This document shows, in pieces, positions 45,856-55,309 of a stretch of 64,000 bases of DNA. How positions within the stretch are numbered: the stretch's first letter is position 1; the number at the start of each line of letters is the position of its first letter. Source of the stretch: Enterobacter ludwigii (GTDB lineage: Bacteria > Pseudomonadota > Gammaproteobacteria > Enterobacterales > Enterobacteriaceae); contig CEFQ01000010.1 of assembly GCA_900068845.1 (NCBI GenBank), forward strand, positions 1 to 64,000, given 5' to 3'. The notes under the pieces are model-generated. The model worked only from the letters and a program-made list of their open reading frames with translations, made no database searches and had not been told where the DNA came from. A program made the translations under genes and the position numbers.

Positions 45856-47601
45856 ATGATCGAAGTTAACTCTTATGCAGAACTGCGTACCACCGTACCG
45901 GCCAAAAACGGCGATCTGGCATTCTTACGTCGCTACAACGCTGACTCCACCTTCCACGGCGGCGGTGATTTTACCGGCTTTATCGGTACCACGACCGCGG
46001 TAGAAGATGGCGGTACGCTGGTGATCGGTAACGGTTTTTACTGGAAACGTGTGATTAACGATCCAAAGGACATCAACCTTTATCACTTCGGTGCTAAAGG
46101 CGATGGTTACGCCAACGATACGGAGGCGTTCAACCGTATGCTGGCATGGACGCAAAGCTACTCCGGTAACATTACCGCGTTACCGGTGCGTTTCCCTGGC
46201 GGTAAATTCCTGATCAGCCCGATCGACATCAGCGGTACCGAGCGCGCCTTTTTTGGCTTGCAAGGTGATGATGTCGAACTGGGTTCGCTGCCGCGTACCA
46301 CCATCATTTCCGACAAAAGTGCCAACACGGTATTCAAGGTGAAGGCGCGTCGTACCTCAATCAGAGGGATCGCGTGGAATGGCCAGGCATCAGCGGATAT
46401 CACCACCAACAAAAGCACTATCACCTCCGATATGTGCAGCAACGTGCAGCCCTTCTTCGAAAACACCTGTATCGAAGGCACCACCGTCAATATCTACTGT
46501 TTCCGCGCGCAGAATAACGGCGGTACGGTGATCAAAGTGTTGGATACCCTCGACAGTAAATTCGACCAGATTTACACCCTGTATACCTACGGACGCGTGT
46601 TTGATGTTGGCTGGTCGAACTCGCCGAAAGGCGCCTGGGATCACTCCACCGCCATTGAGCTGTGTAACTGTAACTTCCAGACCGGTTACGGTGACGCCAC
46701 ACTCTACATGCCGCGTGTGACGCAGGGGATTATCCGCAACGTGTGGATTGAGCACACGCGCAATCCGGGCGACCTGTCGGATGGCGGCTGGACGGTGGAT
46801 ACGCTGAATATTGAAGATTGCGGTACGCCGTTGAATCTCAACAATGCACGCGTGGTGATCCGTCAGCTCAACCTGCAGTCTGGCGCCAAACTGAGTCTTG
46901 ATGCAGCTGCTGGGCGCTGGTTATCCACCTTTGAATACGGTTATCGCCGCGACGAGAACTACGGCACCTTTATGACCGGGTCGCTACGCGCGGGCTATTT
47001 TAGCGGCTACAAAATTACCAATAATACTGAAACCGATAACTGGTATCGCGTCGGGCAGTTGTTCTTCCCGAACGCCAACCAGCAGTGGGTGATGGAGTTT
47101 ATTGGTAAGGCGGATGCCACACAGCCAACCGGCACCGCTGGCTCACCGGTCAATGTGGCGGCGACCGGTAAAACCTGGGTCAACCTGCAGCGTCTGGAAA
47201 CGGTATGGGCGGATGCTTATCACATGGGGCAGCCAGCGGTGCTGGATATCCGCTACAGCCGCGTGGGGACCACTTATGCGGCGGTGTGGGTAAAACTGCG
47301 CGCCAACAGTGGTGACACCATGATGAACCTGAAATGCACCGGTCCAACGCGTTTCGATACCGGTTCTTGCTCGCTGTTCCAGCAGGACTTCTCTGTGGTG
47401 ACCGATACCACCAAACTGGGCGGTTTCAAACCGGCGGCGCGCTTCGGGCTGCATAACGGTTTGGCCGGTATTGGTGCCAACGAGAAAGGGGTGCTCACCG
47501 TCGCGACGGCGGCCGGCACACCGACCAACAAAACCGCGCCTACGGGCTTTGTGCTGGTCAACATTAACGGTGTCGATCGTAAACTTCCTTATTACGATTG
47601 A
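45856..47601 (+). CDS. Tailspike-like exopolysaccharide glycanase (AmsF/WceF type)
   Basis: A 581-residue right-handed beta-helix protein. A short N-terminal domain (1-70, MIEVNSYAELRTTVPAKNGD) leads to the pectate-lyase-3 motif HFGAKGDGYANDTEAF (about 76-91). The helix core extends to about 350, with a C-terminal beta-rich part after that. It resembles AmsF of Erwinia amylovora and WceF of Pantoea stewartii, tailspike-like glycanases of amylovoran/stewartan clusters, and phage depolymerases. No signal peptide is seen, so the adjacent lysis genes may release it. An unlinked phage tailspike remnant is the alternative. A strong terminator follows. Confidence 0.82.
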   Translation: MIEVNSYAELRTTVPAKNGDLAFLRRYNADSTFHGGGDFTGFIGTTTAVEDGGTLVIGNGFYWKRVINDPKDINLYHFGAKGDGYANDTEAFNRMLAWTQSYSGNITALPVRFPGGKFLISPIDISGTERAFFGLQGDDVELGSLPRTTIISDKSANTVFKVKARRTSIRGIAWNGQASADITTNKSTITSDMCSNVQPFFENTCIEGTTVNIYCFRAQNNGGTVIKVLDTLDSKFDQIYTLYTYGRVFDVGWSNSPKGAWDHSTAIELCNCNFQTGYGDATLYMPRVTQGIIRNVWIEHTRNPGDLSDGGWTVDTLNIEDCGTPLNLNNARVVIRQLNLQSGAKLSLDAAAGRWLSTFEYGYRRDENYGTFMTGSLRAGYFSGYKITNNTETDNWYRVGQLFFPNANQQWVMEFIGKADATQPTGTAGSPVNVAATGKTWVNLQRLETVWADAYHMGQPAVLDIRYSRVGTTYAAVWVKLRANSGDTMMNLKCTGPTRFDTGSCSLFQQDFSVVTDTTKLGGFKPAARFGLHNGLAGIGANEKGVLTVATAAGTPTNKTAPTGFVLVNINGVDRKLPYYD

Positions 47602-47617
47602 GGTCCAGCACCTTTTT

Positions 47618-47646
47618 GGCGAGGCCTTTGGCCTCGCCTTTTTTTG
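47618..47646 (+). terminator. Terminator of the lysis-glycanase cassette
   Basis: An 8-bp GC-rich stem GGCGAGGC/GCCTCGCC (47618-47625 with 47631-47638) has a CTTTG loop and a T-run to 47645. It begins 16 bp after the glycanase stop. Confidence 0.92.
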
Positions 47647-47714
47647 TTTGTGGGATAGGTGTTTATTGGTTTTATGCCGATCTCTTATACGCTGTAATTA
47701 ATGCTCGCACATTC

Positions 47715-47756
47715 CGTAGCGGCGCGATTTATCGCGCAATAAATTGCGCCGCTACG
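47715..47756. repeat. GTAGCGGCGC palindromic repeat, type A copy 3
   Basis: 11-bp perfect outer arms (47715-47725 with 47746-47756) enclose GATTTATCGCGCAATAAATT. It lies between the cassette terminator and the convergent ABC ATPase gene. Confidence 0.88.
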
Positions 47757-47794
47757 ATGCCTGCACCCTGTGATATTAGCGACCTCCCGGCAAA

Positions 47795-48865
47795 TCACCC
47801 TTTCGGGAAAATCCACACATGGTTTTCCGGCAACGCCAGATGGCAATGTTGCGGATCACGCACGTCGCTGCCGTAGGCGCGAATCACAAAATCATCACCC
47901 ACGGTGCGGAACAAGTATTCCCAGCGGTCGCCAAGGTACATGCTGGTGAGTAGCGGCAGTTCCAGCTGGTTTTCGCCCGGCGCATCGACCACGTTTACAC
48001 GTTCGACGCGAATCACCGCCGTGGCTTCCTGGCCGTTTTGCACGCCTTCGCCTGCCCGTCCCCATAACGCCCAGCCTTTGCCCTCAATACGCGCTTTGCC
48101 GTCGCGCAGCTCGGTGATTTTACCGTGCAATCGGTTGTTGCTGCCCATGAACTCGGCGGTAAACAGGGTTTTCGGCGAGCCGTACATCTCTTGCGGCGTG
48201 CCTTGCTGTTCGATTTTGCCGTTATTGAGCAGCAAAATGCGGTCGGAAATCGCCATCGCCTCATTTTGGTCGTGCGTTACCATCAGCGCGGATAAGCCTA
48301 ACTTGATAATCAGCTCACGCAGGAACACGCGCGCCTCTTCGCGCAGTTTGGCATCCAGATTCGATAACGGTTCATCAAGCAAGATCACCGGCGGGTTATA
48401 AACCAGCGCACGACCAATTGCCACGCGCTGCTGCTGTCCGCCGGAAAGCTGGTGCGGATGACGCTTGCCGAGATGACCCAAACCTAACTGCACCAACACA
48501 TCTTGTACGCGTTGGGTGATCTCCGCAGAGGGCACTTTGCGCAGCTTTAATGGATAAGCCACATTCTCAAACACGGTTTTGTGCGGCCACAGCGCATAGG
48601 ACTGGAACACCAATCCCAGATTACGTTCTTCCGCTGGAATCTCACTGCGCGGCGTACCCGCGTACACCGTGTTGCTGCCAATCACGATGGTGCCCTGAGT
48701 CGGTTTCTCCAGCCCGGCGACCGCACGCAGCAGCGTGGTTTTACCGCTGCCGGACGGGCCAAGCAGAGAAACCACTTCGCCTCGCTGCAAATTCATCGAC
48801 ACGCCTTTCAGCACCGGGTTGTCGCCATAAGTTAAGTGCAGATTTTCCACCGATAATTCAATCAT
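47795..48865 (-). CDS. ABC transporter ATP-binding protein (FbpC/PotA type)
   Basis: Cytosolic ATPase of 356 residues. Walker A is GPSGSGKTT, the signature LSGGQQQRVAIGRAL and Walker B VILLDEPLSNLDAKLRE. A C-terminal TOBE-type regulatory domain covers about 240-356. The ATG at 48865 is chosen over an upstream in-frame codon because MIELSVENLHLTYGD is the natural start. It overlaps the permease gene by 8 bp. It energises the import system encoded just upstream. Confidence 0.92.
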   Translation of the reverse strand: MIELSVENLHLTYGDNPVLKGVSMNLQRGEVVSLLGPSGSGKTTLLRAVAGLEKPTQGTIVIGSNTVYAGTPRSEIPAEERNLGLVFQSYALWPHKTVFENVAYPLKLRKVPSAEITQRVQDVLVQLGLGHLGKRHPHQLSGGQQQRVAIGRALVYNPPVILLDEPLSNLDAKLREEARVFLRELIIKLGLSALMVTHDQNEAMAISDRILLLNNGKIEQQGTPQEMYGSPKTLFTAEFMGSNNRLHGKITELRDGKARIEGKGWALWGRAGEGVQNGQEATAVIRVERVNVVDAPGENQLELPLLTSMYLGDRWEYLFRTVGDDFVIRAYGSDVRDPQHCHLALPENHVWIFPKG

Positions 48866-50627
48866 GTAATTTGACTCCAAATCGCAGGGCAATACCCAAA
48901 CCGACGACGACCAGCAGGATGTTAATAAAGGAGAGTGCGGCAACAATATCAATCGCGCCCGCCGCCCACAGGGAAACCAGCATGGAGCCGATGGTTTCCG
49001 TACCGGGCGACAGCAGATACACGCCGGTGGAATATTCGCGCTCGAAAATCAGGAACATCAGCAGCCATGAGCCAATCAGGCCGTAACGGGATAATGGAAT
49101 GGTAACGTGACGCGTAATTTGTCCACGCGTGGCGCCGGTGCTACGCGCCGCTTCTTCCAGTTCCGGCCCTACTTGCAAGAGCGTTGAGGAGATCAAGCGC
49201 AGGCCATAGGCCATCCACACCACCGTATACGCCAGCCAGACGCTGAAGATGGTGCTGCGCAGCGAACGCAGCCAGACGACCAGGTTATCGCGCAGCCACT
49301 GCGACCAGGCGAAATCGGAGAGCCAGCCCGATTTGAGTGCGTTATCCAGCCACATCGGCAGGAACAGGAATACCCAAAGAAACGCCAGACCGGCCAGCAA
49401 GCCCGGTACCGCACGCGGCACTAATACGCTGTAGTCGAGGAAGCGCGTAGTGTTATCCGGTTTACGGTGCATGGCGATGCCGATAAACAGATAACACACC
49501 ACCGCCAACGCGCCGCCGATCACGCCAATCGCCATCGAGTTGACGATAGCGCGCAGCAGGTTGGGCTGCGCCCAGATGGTCTGGAAGGTTTTGATCGACA
49601 ACTCATCCCACAGTGAGACACCAACGCCCCAGTTAGAGATGAACGCGCGCAGCACCACGCCCAGCAGCGGCACGCCAATGGTCACCGTCAGCCAGAACGC
49701 CACCACGGCACCGGCCACCCAGCGCCATTTGCCCAGCGGCAACGCACGCGCCTGCGAGGCTTTGCCTTTTACCGTGACAAAGCGGTTGGCTGTACGCATC
49801 AGACGGCGTTGCAGCATGACTAACGGAATGGTGATACAAATCAGTACCACGGCCACCGCAGCCATCAGGTGATAGGACGGCGTGCCGAGCTTATTCGTTA
49901 ACTGATAGAGATAGGTGGCCAGCACCATGTTGCCTTCGGGATCGCCCAGCACCAGCATCAGGCCGAACACTTCCAGCCCGAGGAAGAACAGCAGCACGGT
50001 GGCATACAGCATCGAAGGACGTACCATCGGCAAGCTCACCGACGTCATCACCTGCAACGGTGAGGCACCGGCAATACGCGCCGCTTCTTCCACATCCGAT
50101 CCTACGCTGCGCAGGGCCGATGAAATATACAGATAGGCGTGCGGTACGTGCGTCAGACCAGCAATCACCACGATGCTCGACATGTCGTAGATATTCCACG
50201 GCACAAACCCGAGCAGTGATTGCGCCCACAGCGAGAAGAATCCCACTGGACCGGCGGCCACCACATAACCAAATCCCAGCACCATCGGCGAGACAAAAAT
50301 GGGCACGAGGATCAGCGGCTCAATAAGGCGTCTGCCCGGTAGATCGGTACGCACCATTAAGAACGCCAGAATGCCGCCCAGCGGAATGGCGATGATCACC
50401 AACCCGAAGGCGAGAATAAATCCGCTGCGCAACGCTTTATAGAAATCGGGATCGGTGAAAATAAATTCAAACGATTCCAGGCTCCACGCTTTCGACGGCG
50501 CAAAGAATGGCGCGGATAAGAAACTTTGAATAACAATAAACGACAGCGGAATGTAGATAACCAGCGTGGTTATCAGCACCACAATGCCGCGCGGCAGGCT
50601 TTGCCACTTTCTCTGCAATGCACGCAT
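48858..50627 (-). CDS. ABC transporter permease, fused two-domain (FbpB type)
   Basis: Inner-membrane permease of 589 residues with two tandem permease domains, about 12 TM helices in all. Each half has an EAA loop: EEAARIAGASPLQVMTSVSLPMVRP (about 180-205) and EEAARSTGATRGQITRHVTIPLSRY near residue 510. Fused permeases of this kind occur in ferric-iron, thiamine, phosphoglycerate and hexose-phosphate importers. It lies between its binding protein and ATPase genes. Confidence 0.9.
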   Translation of the reverse strand: MRALQRKWQSLPRGIVVLITTLVIYIPLSFIVIQSFLSAPFFAPSKAWSLESFEFIFTDPDFYKALRSGFILAFGLVIIAIPLGGILAFLMVRTDLPGRRLIEPLILVPIFVSPMVLGFGYVVAAGPVGFFSLWAQSLLGFVPWNIYDMSSIVVIAGLTHVPHAYLYISSALRSVGSDVEEAARIAGASPLQVMTSVSLPMVRPSMLYATVLLFFLGLEVFGLMLVLGDPEGNMVLATYLYQLTNKLGTPSYHLMAAVAVVLICITIPLVMLQRRLMRTANRFVTVKGKASQARALPLGKWRWVAGAVVAFWLTVTIGVPLLGVVLRAFISNWGVGVSLWDELSIKTFQTIWAQPNLLRAIVNSMAIGVIGGALAVVCYLFIGIAMHRKPDNTTRFLDYSVLVPRAVPGLLAGLAFLWVFLFLPMWLDNALKSGWLSDFAWSQWLRDNLVVWLRSLRSTIFSVWLAYTVVWMAYGLRLISSTLLQVGPELEEAARSTGATRGQITRHVTIPLSRYGLIGSWLLMFLIFEREYSTGVYLLSPGTETIGSMLVSLWAAGAIDIVAALSFINILLVVVGLGIALRFGVKLHD

Positions 50628-50700
50628 ATTGAGACCCTGAATGGCGAATCAGATAACAGAAAGAGAAGCGCGCCGCAGTAGACGCGCTGCAGTAATGCCG

Positions 50701-51789
50701 TTATTTACCGGCGGCTGTGCGCCACTGTTTGATGTAATCCAGACGTTTTTTCGGTTGCAGATATTCCAGCAGGCTTTCATCAACCGGGATCGGTTTCAGC
50801 GCGGTGCCTAACATTTTGGTCATGCCATCAATGTCGTTTTTGCCTTCAATATCATTGCGCAGGGAAGGGATGTCGGCCTGATTGGCCAGAATGCTTTGCC
50901 CTTTTTCAGACAGCACATAATCCAGCCACAGTTTTGCTGCATTGCTGTTACTGGCTTGCTGGCTGATGAACGAGACGCGAGACAGCACCAGCGTGTAATC
51001 CTTCGGATAAGAGATGCCCAGCGATGGATCGGTTTTTGCGCGGGCTTCGGCATAGGAACCGAGGATGTTGAAGCCGATCAGGTTTTCGCCGGACGACACC
51101 CTTTCCATCATGGTGCCAGTGGATGACTGCACGGCTAAACCGCCTTTCGCCACGTCAGCCAGCGTTTTGAAGTAGTTGGGATCGGCTTTGGCATCCTGCA
51201 CCGAGAGCATGAAGCCGAGGCCTGATTTCTCAATATCGTAGGTGGTGACTTTGCTCTTGAATTTGTCGGTCTGGCTGGCGATCAGCTTGGCCAGTGCGGT
51301 GTGCGAATCGGGTACGTCAGCGGCGGGTATCAGGCGTTTGTTATAGATGAACACCACCGGTTCGTAGGTGGTGCCATAGGCTTTGTTGTTCCACACCGCC
51401 CACTTCGGCAGTTGCGCCAGTTCGGGAGATTTATATTCCTGCGCGTAGTCGGTCGCCAGCTTCAGGCCGGTATCCATGGAGGAGCTCCAGACTACATCAC
51501 CGCTGGTGCCGCCCGAGGCTTGTTCACTGATAAAACGGTTGTACAGCTCGGTGCTGTTCATATCGTTATATTCAACTTTGATGCCGGGATACGTGGTTTC
51601 GAAGCCCTTAATCAGCGGCCCGGCGGCTTTGGTGTCGGTGGTGGAATAGATCACCACTTTGCCTTCCTTGGTCGCGGCATCAATAACACTTTGGTAATCC
51701 GCCGGATAACCCTGCGGCGGAGCGGAAAGGGCAGAACAAGAGATCAGTACAGTCGCGGCAACCAGAGAGAGTGGGAATTTGTTCGACAT
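50701..51789 (-). CDS. ABC transporter periplasmic binding protein (FutA/AfuA/PgtC-like)
   Basis: Periplasmic family-1 binding protein of 362 residues. The signal peptide MSNKFPLSLVAATVLISCSALSA supports the ATG at 51789. A lipobox is not convincing, although ISCSA is present. Family elements are KVVIYSTTDTKAAGPLIKGFE and SGDVVWSSSMD. Relatives bind Fe(III), phosphosugars, phosphoglycerate or aminoethylphosphonate. The neighbouring CitA-type kinase makes a carboxylate-bearing ligand plausible. The substrate is unassigned. Confidence 0.85.
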   Translation of the reverse strand: MSNKFPLSLVAATVLISCSALSAPPQGYPADYQSVIDAATKEGKVVIYSTTDTKAAGPLIKGFETTYPGIKVEYNDMNSTELYNRFISEQASGGTSGDVVWSSSMDTGLKLATDYAQEYKSPELAQLPKWAVWNNKAYGTTYEPVVFIYNKRLIPAADVPDSHTALAKLIASQTDKFKSKVTTYDIEKSGLGFMLSVQDAKADPNYFKTLADVAKGGLAVQSSTGTMMERVSSGENLIGFNILGSYAEARAKTDPSLGISYPKDYTLVLSRVSFISQQASNSNAAKLWLDYVLSEKGQSILANQADIPSLRNDIEGKNDIDGMTKMLGTALKPIPVDESLLEYLQPKKRLDYIKQWRTAAGK

Positions 51790-51959
51790 TATAATTAACC
51801 TTTTAGTTACATTTGAGGAACTAATGGTCAACATAGCCGATCGCCTTTCCCACACAAGAGGTGACGGATTGTTATCTTCACGAAGTGTGATTGTTGGCGC
51901 TGTTTAGGCAATTAACACCATAAAAACCACAACAGGCGACGCGCAGCATTTGCGCGGGA

Positions 51960-52652
51960 TCACAGGATTTTGCGGTACAGCCGACGCGGATGGCCGATGT
52001 TACCGTACTGCATCTCAACGCCAATAAAGCCGATCTCCACACAATATTCCAGGTAACGGCGGCCGGTGGTTTTGCTGATGCCGACGTTTTCCACGACCTG
52101 TTCGACCGACCAACAGCGGTCTGGCGCAGCACTAAAAAACGCTTTCACCCGATCCAGCGTAATGGATTCAATCCCTTTACTGGACGGTGCCGAAGGCGCA
52201 TCACTGGTCGGCAGATTGAACAGCATATCCAGCGCCTGCTGATCGACGTTCTTCATTTGGCGCATCGTCTGTACCAGCCGCATAAAGCGTTCCAGCGACG
52301 CGCGCAGGCGATGGAAAAACACCGGCTTCAGCAGATAGTCGAATGCGCCGCTGCGTATCGCGTGGCTACAGGTTTGCATGTCGCTGGCAGCGGTGATGAA
52401 AATCACCGAACACTCAAAACGCTTTAACAGCGGATCGTCAATCAATGTCACGCCCTGACCATCCGGCAAAAAGTTGTCGAGCAGCAGCAGCCGTGGCTGA
52501 TGCAATGCAATCAATTCACGCGCCTGCGCCAACGTGGCGGCAATGCCCACCACGCGCAGATGGAAGTTCTGCTCAATATATTCACGGTGCAAATCGGCCA
52601 GATGCGGCTCATCTTCCACAATCACCACATCAAGTGGCTTAGCATTATTCAT
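51960..52652 (-). CDS. Response regulator, CitB/DpiA type
   Basis: Cytosolic response regulator of 230 residues. The receiver domain (about 7-125) has the acidic pair in VIVEDEPHL, phosphoacceptor Asp59 (LLLDNFLPDGQG) and Lys108 (YLLKPV). A helix-turn-helix output domain (about 165-225, VENVGISKTTGRRYLEYC) follows. It overlaps the sensor kinase gene by 8 bp. It lies 170 bp upstream of the ABC binding-protein gene on the same strand, so control of that transporter is likely. Confidence 0.9.
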   Translation of the reverse strand: MNNAKPLDVVIVEDEPHLADLHREYIEQNFHLRVVGIAATLAQARELIALHQPRLLLLDNFLPDGQGVTLIDDPLLKRFECSVIFITAASDMQTCSHAIRSGAFDYLLKPVFFHRLRASLERFMRLVQTMRQMKNVDQQALDMLFNLPTSDAPSAPSSKGIESITLDRVKAFFSAAPDRCWSVEQVVENVGISKTTGRRYLEYCVEIGFIGVEMQYGNIGHPRRLYRKIL

Positions 52653-54285
52653 GGGAAAGTCCTGTTAACGCGGCGGGCTGGAACGGAATAAACACCGAGA
52701 AGATAGTGCCCTGCGGCGAGTTGTCGCTGATCTCAATGCTGCCGCCCGCCTGCTGCACGTAACCCGCAGCCAGATAGAGACCGATGCCGTGTTCTGAACC
52801 GAGCATGTCGTCGTCGCTGGACGGCTTGCTGGTCACGCCTTGTTCAAACAGATTCGGTTTGATGCTGTCATCCACGCCGCAGCCCTGATCGGCCACTTCG
52901 ATGAGCAGTTCCTGATTACGACCAGAAATATACACTTCAATAGGTGCCGCGGGCGTTCTGGCATTCAGCGTGGCGTCCACTGCATTATCCAGCAGATTGC
53001 CGATCACCGACATCAACGCCGTTTCGCTCAACGCAGCAGGAATGCGGCTCAGCTGGCAGGCCGGATCGAATTGCAGCTCAACGCCTTTTTCCCGTGCGCT
53101 AACATATTTCCCCAGCAGCAGCCCGCACAGCGCGGGCGAGGTGAAGCGCGCCGAGACAAAATCCAGCACCTGCTGCGCCCCGGCAGATTGGGCATGGATA
53201 TAGCGCATCGCGTCATCGTAACGCTGCATCTGTAACAAACCGACCAGGGTGGCGGTCCAGTTCAACTGTTCATGGCGCATGATGCGCAAATTATCCGCAT
53301 AGCGTTTAACCTGGCTCAGCTGGCTACTCAGCGTATTAATGTCGTTTTTATCGCGGAAGCTGCAGACCCAGCCGCCGGGTTCGCCGGGTTCCAGCTCGAT
53401 CGCCACCCGATTCGCGATCACTTGACGCTGATTGAGCACGGTGATGTGGTCGTGGGTTTTCACCTCATGCTGATTTAAAAACGCCGGATGGATCTGCAGG
53501 ACAGCATCAAGCGGTTTCCCCAGCAGCTCACTTTCACTCTGCTGAATTTCCAGCAACTCTCTCGCCGCGCGGTTGATAAGAATCAGCTGCCGCTCCGCGT
53601 TTACCGCAAACACGCCTTCATACATCGCTTCCAGCAGCGCTTTTTGCTGCAGAACCAGCAGCGCGATATCTTTCGGCTCCAGCCAGAACATCTGTTTTTT
53701 CAGGTTGCGGCTAAATACCCAGGAGAAAATAAACAGCAGCAGCAACAGCGCCACGCCATACAAGCTGGCCTGCCACAGCAGGCTGACGTTGATATTGGCA
53801 ATATAGGAGGTGAGATACCCCACCGAGACAATGCCAATCACCTGATGCTGCGCATCAACGATCGGCGCTTTGCTGCGAAGCGACACGCCGATGCCGCCTT
53901 TGCGCACGGAAATAATGGTTTTCCCCTGTAGCACTTCCGCATTGTCGCCGCCAATCATGGGTAAATTGAGGCGCTCCGGTGATTCCGAGTGATAGAGATG
54001 TTGTTCTTGCGTGTCACCAATCACGATGTAACTGGCATCGCTTTGATTGCGTAAGGGCTGAATCAGCGCGGCGATGCCGGCGATATCACGGCTCGCTACT
54101 TTCTCCGCCAGACCGGGCATCAGCGCAATCTCACTGGCCTGCACCCGCGCGCGCTGTCCCAGATCGTGATGCAACTGGCGGTCAATGAAATGAAACAAAA
54201 TGGTGCCCAGCAAGGCGAGTAGCAGGCAGGAAAACAGCACCAGCGACAGGAAGAGTTTTACCTGGAAAGATAATCTGCGTTTCAT
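52645..54285 (-). CDS. Sensor histidine kinase, CitA/DpiB/DcuS type
   Basis: Inner-membrane kinase of 546 residues. TM1 (about 11-33) and TM2 (about 172-193) flank a periplasmic PAS-like domain with the CitA-type ERLNLPMIGGDN and SLRSKAPIVD segments. A cytoplasmic PAS (about 210-310), a DHp helix with the phospho-His in RIMRHEQLNW and an HATPase domain (NLLDNAVDA, GCGVDD, GIGLYLA) complete it. Family members sense citrate or C4-dicarboxylates. The ATG at 54285 is chosen over an earlier in-frame codon. Confidence 0.9.
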   Translation of the reverse strand: MKRRLSFQVKLFLSLVLFSCLLLALLGTILFHFIDRQLHHDLGQRARVQASEIALMPGLAEKVASRDIAGIAALIQPLRNQSDASYIVIGDTQEQHLYHSESPERLNLPMIGGDNAEVLQGKTIISVRKGGIGVSLRSKAPIVDAQHQVIGIVSVGYLTSYIANINVSLLWQASLYGVALLLLLFIFSWVFSRNLKKQMFWLEPKDIALLVLQQKALLEAMYEGVFAVNAERQLILINRAARELLEIQQSESELLGKPLDAVLQIHPAFLNQHEVKTHDHITVLNQRQVIANRVAIELEPGEPGGWVCSFRDKNDINTLSSQLSQVKRYADNLRIMRHEQLNWTATLVGLLQMQRYDDAMRYIHAQSAGAQQVLDFVSARFTSPALCGLLLGKYVSAREKGVELQFDPACQLSRIPAALSETALMSVIGNLLDNAVDATLNARTPAAPIEVYISGRNQELLIEVADQGCGVDDSIKPNLFEQGVTSKPSSDDDMLGSEHGIGLYLAAGYVQQAGGSIEISDNSPQGTIFSVFIPFQPAALTGLSHE

Positions 54286-55035
54286 ACAACCTGCAGTAAA
54301 GGAAAACTGGAGAGAGGCATGGCTGGAGACTAGCACGCGAAAATGCGGGCCGTGACAGCCTAACGCCAGAGTTGTGAGCTGGCTTCACTCTCAGCAAGGC
54401 TTAGACGCGGGTTTCTGTTGGCACGATGTCATCGATATTCCGATCTTATTCCTGGTATTCGCCTGCTGCGACGCTAATCAATGCACTAAAAACCTCTTCA
54501 TCACGGCTAATCAATGCGCAGTTATTTAATCCATCCTTTCTCTGAGTAAATTCCGGTTTGGCCTGGCAACCATTGACCTTATAACCCCGAGTGGTGAGAA
54601 TGCTGGGAAAAGTTTTGAATTAGATCGCAAATTTTGGGCATAAAGCCTGTTGCAGTGCGACTGCGAGAGCCGCACTGAATTAACGCCACTTGCACTTATC
54701 GGACAGCCAAAGACGCGCCGGATTAATAAAAGTGCAGGGCATACAGCAAATATCGTTAATGTCGTGACGTTCGTTGAGAAGGCCCGTCTTTTGATGCACC
54801 TTCTCAGCCCCGGTCGGCATGTCTTGTTTTCGGTAATGGGCGTGATAAAGACGCCAGGTTTTTTTAACTCTCATTACTGAAAGATAAAAAATTTAATTTA
54901 AGTACGTCGTGAAAGCCGTGGTGACGGCATTGGCTCAATCACCCAAAGAAAAAAACGTAACTGGCTGAAAATTAACTGAACTCTTATGGGTGCAGCGCAG
55001 CCTCTTTACGCCTAAAAAGTGGATTTCTGCGTAGT
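54286..55035. other. Non-coding stretch before the glycan operon
   Basis: About 750 bp between the divergent sensor-kinase gene and the JUMPstart element. I see no convincing gene. It is AT-richer than its surroundings. A hairpin TGAGAAGG/CCTTCTCA (54775-54782 with 54799-54806) and a GGTTTTTTT run near 54858 are the only clear structures. The promoter of the glycan operon should lie in its right half. Confidence 0.5.
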
Positions 55036-55080
55036 CAGTAAACAGGTAGCTGCAAGCCTGGGGCGGTAGCCTGCCTGATT
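55036..55080 (+). promoter_or_regulatory. JUMPstart element with ops (RfaH recruitment)
   Basis: The block holds GGTAGCTG and CAAGCCTGGGGCGGTAGC in the order and spacing of the 39-bp JUMPstart consensus of polysaccharide operons. The ops core GGCGGTAGCCTG is at 55062-55073, differing from GGCGGTAGCGTG at one base. Transcribing polymerase would pause there and recruit RfaH to read through the following operon. Confidence 0.85.
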
Positions 55081-55309
55081 TACCTGAAGAAAACAGAATA
55101 AATCTGCACGGTTTATTTGGCGATTATCTTATTCAGTCATCTTTTTAGAGAGAATTAAAGGCCAATTTTAGTTGACCTGAGGAAACTCTGAAATAAACAG
55201 GCAATAAATGTTAAGCCGGGCGCAAGCAACGCGCAGCGTTAATCGCAGCAATGTTCAGCGATTACTTTTTCCGCCCGCAACTTTTACTTCGACAGAGTCC
55301 AGAGGTTAT

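Noticed and set aside
51880-51900. TCAC-N5-GTGA dyad between the response regulator and binding-protein genes
   Set aside because: Arms of only 4 bp; this can occur by chance and has the wrong polarity for CRP.
54650-54880. Open frame of 76 codons before the glycan operon
   Set aside because: No ribosome site, no domain and unlikely composition; the stretch looks non-coding.
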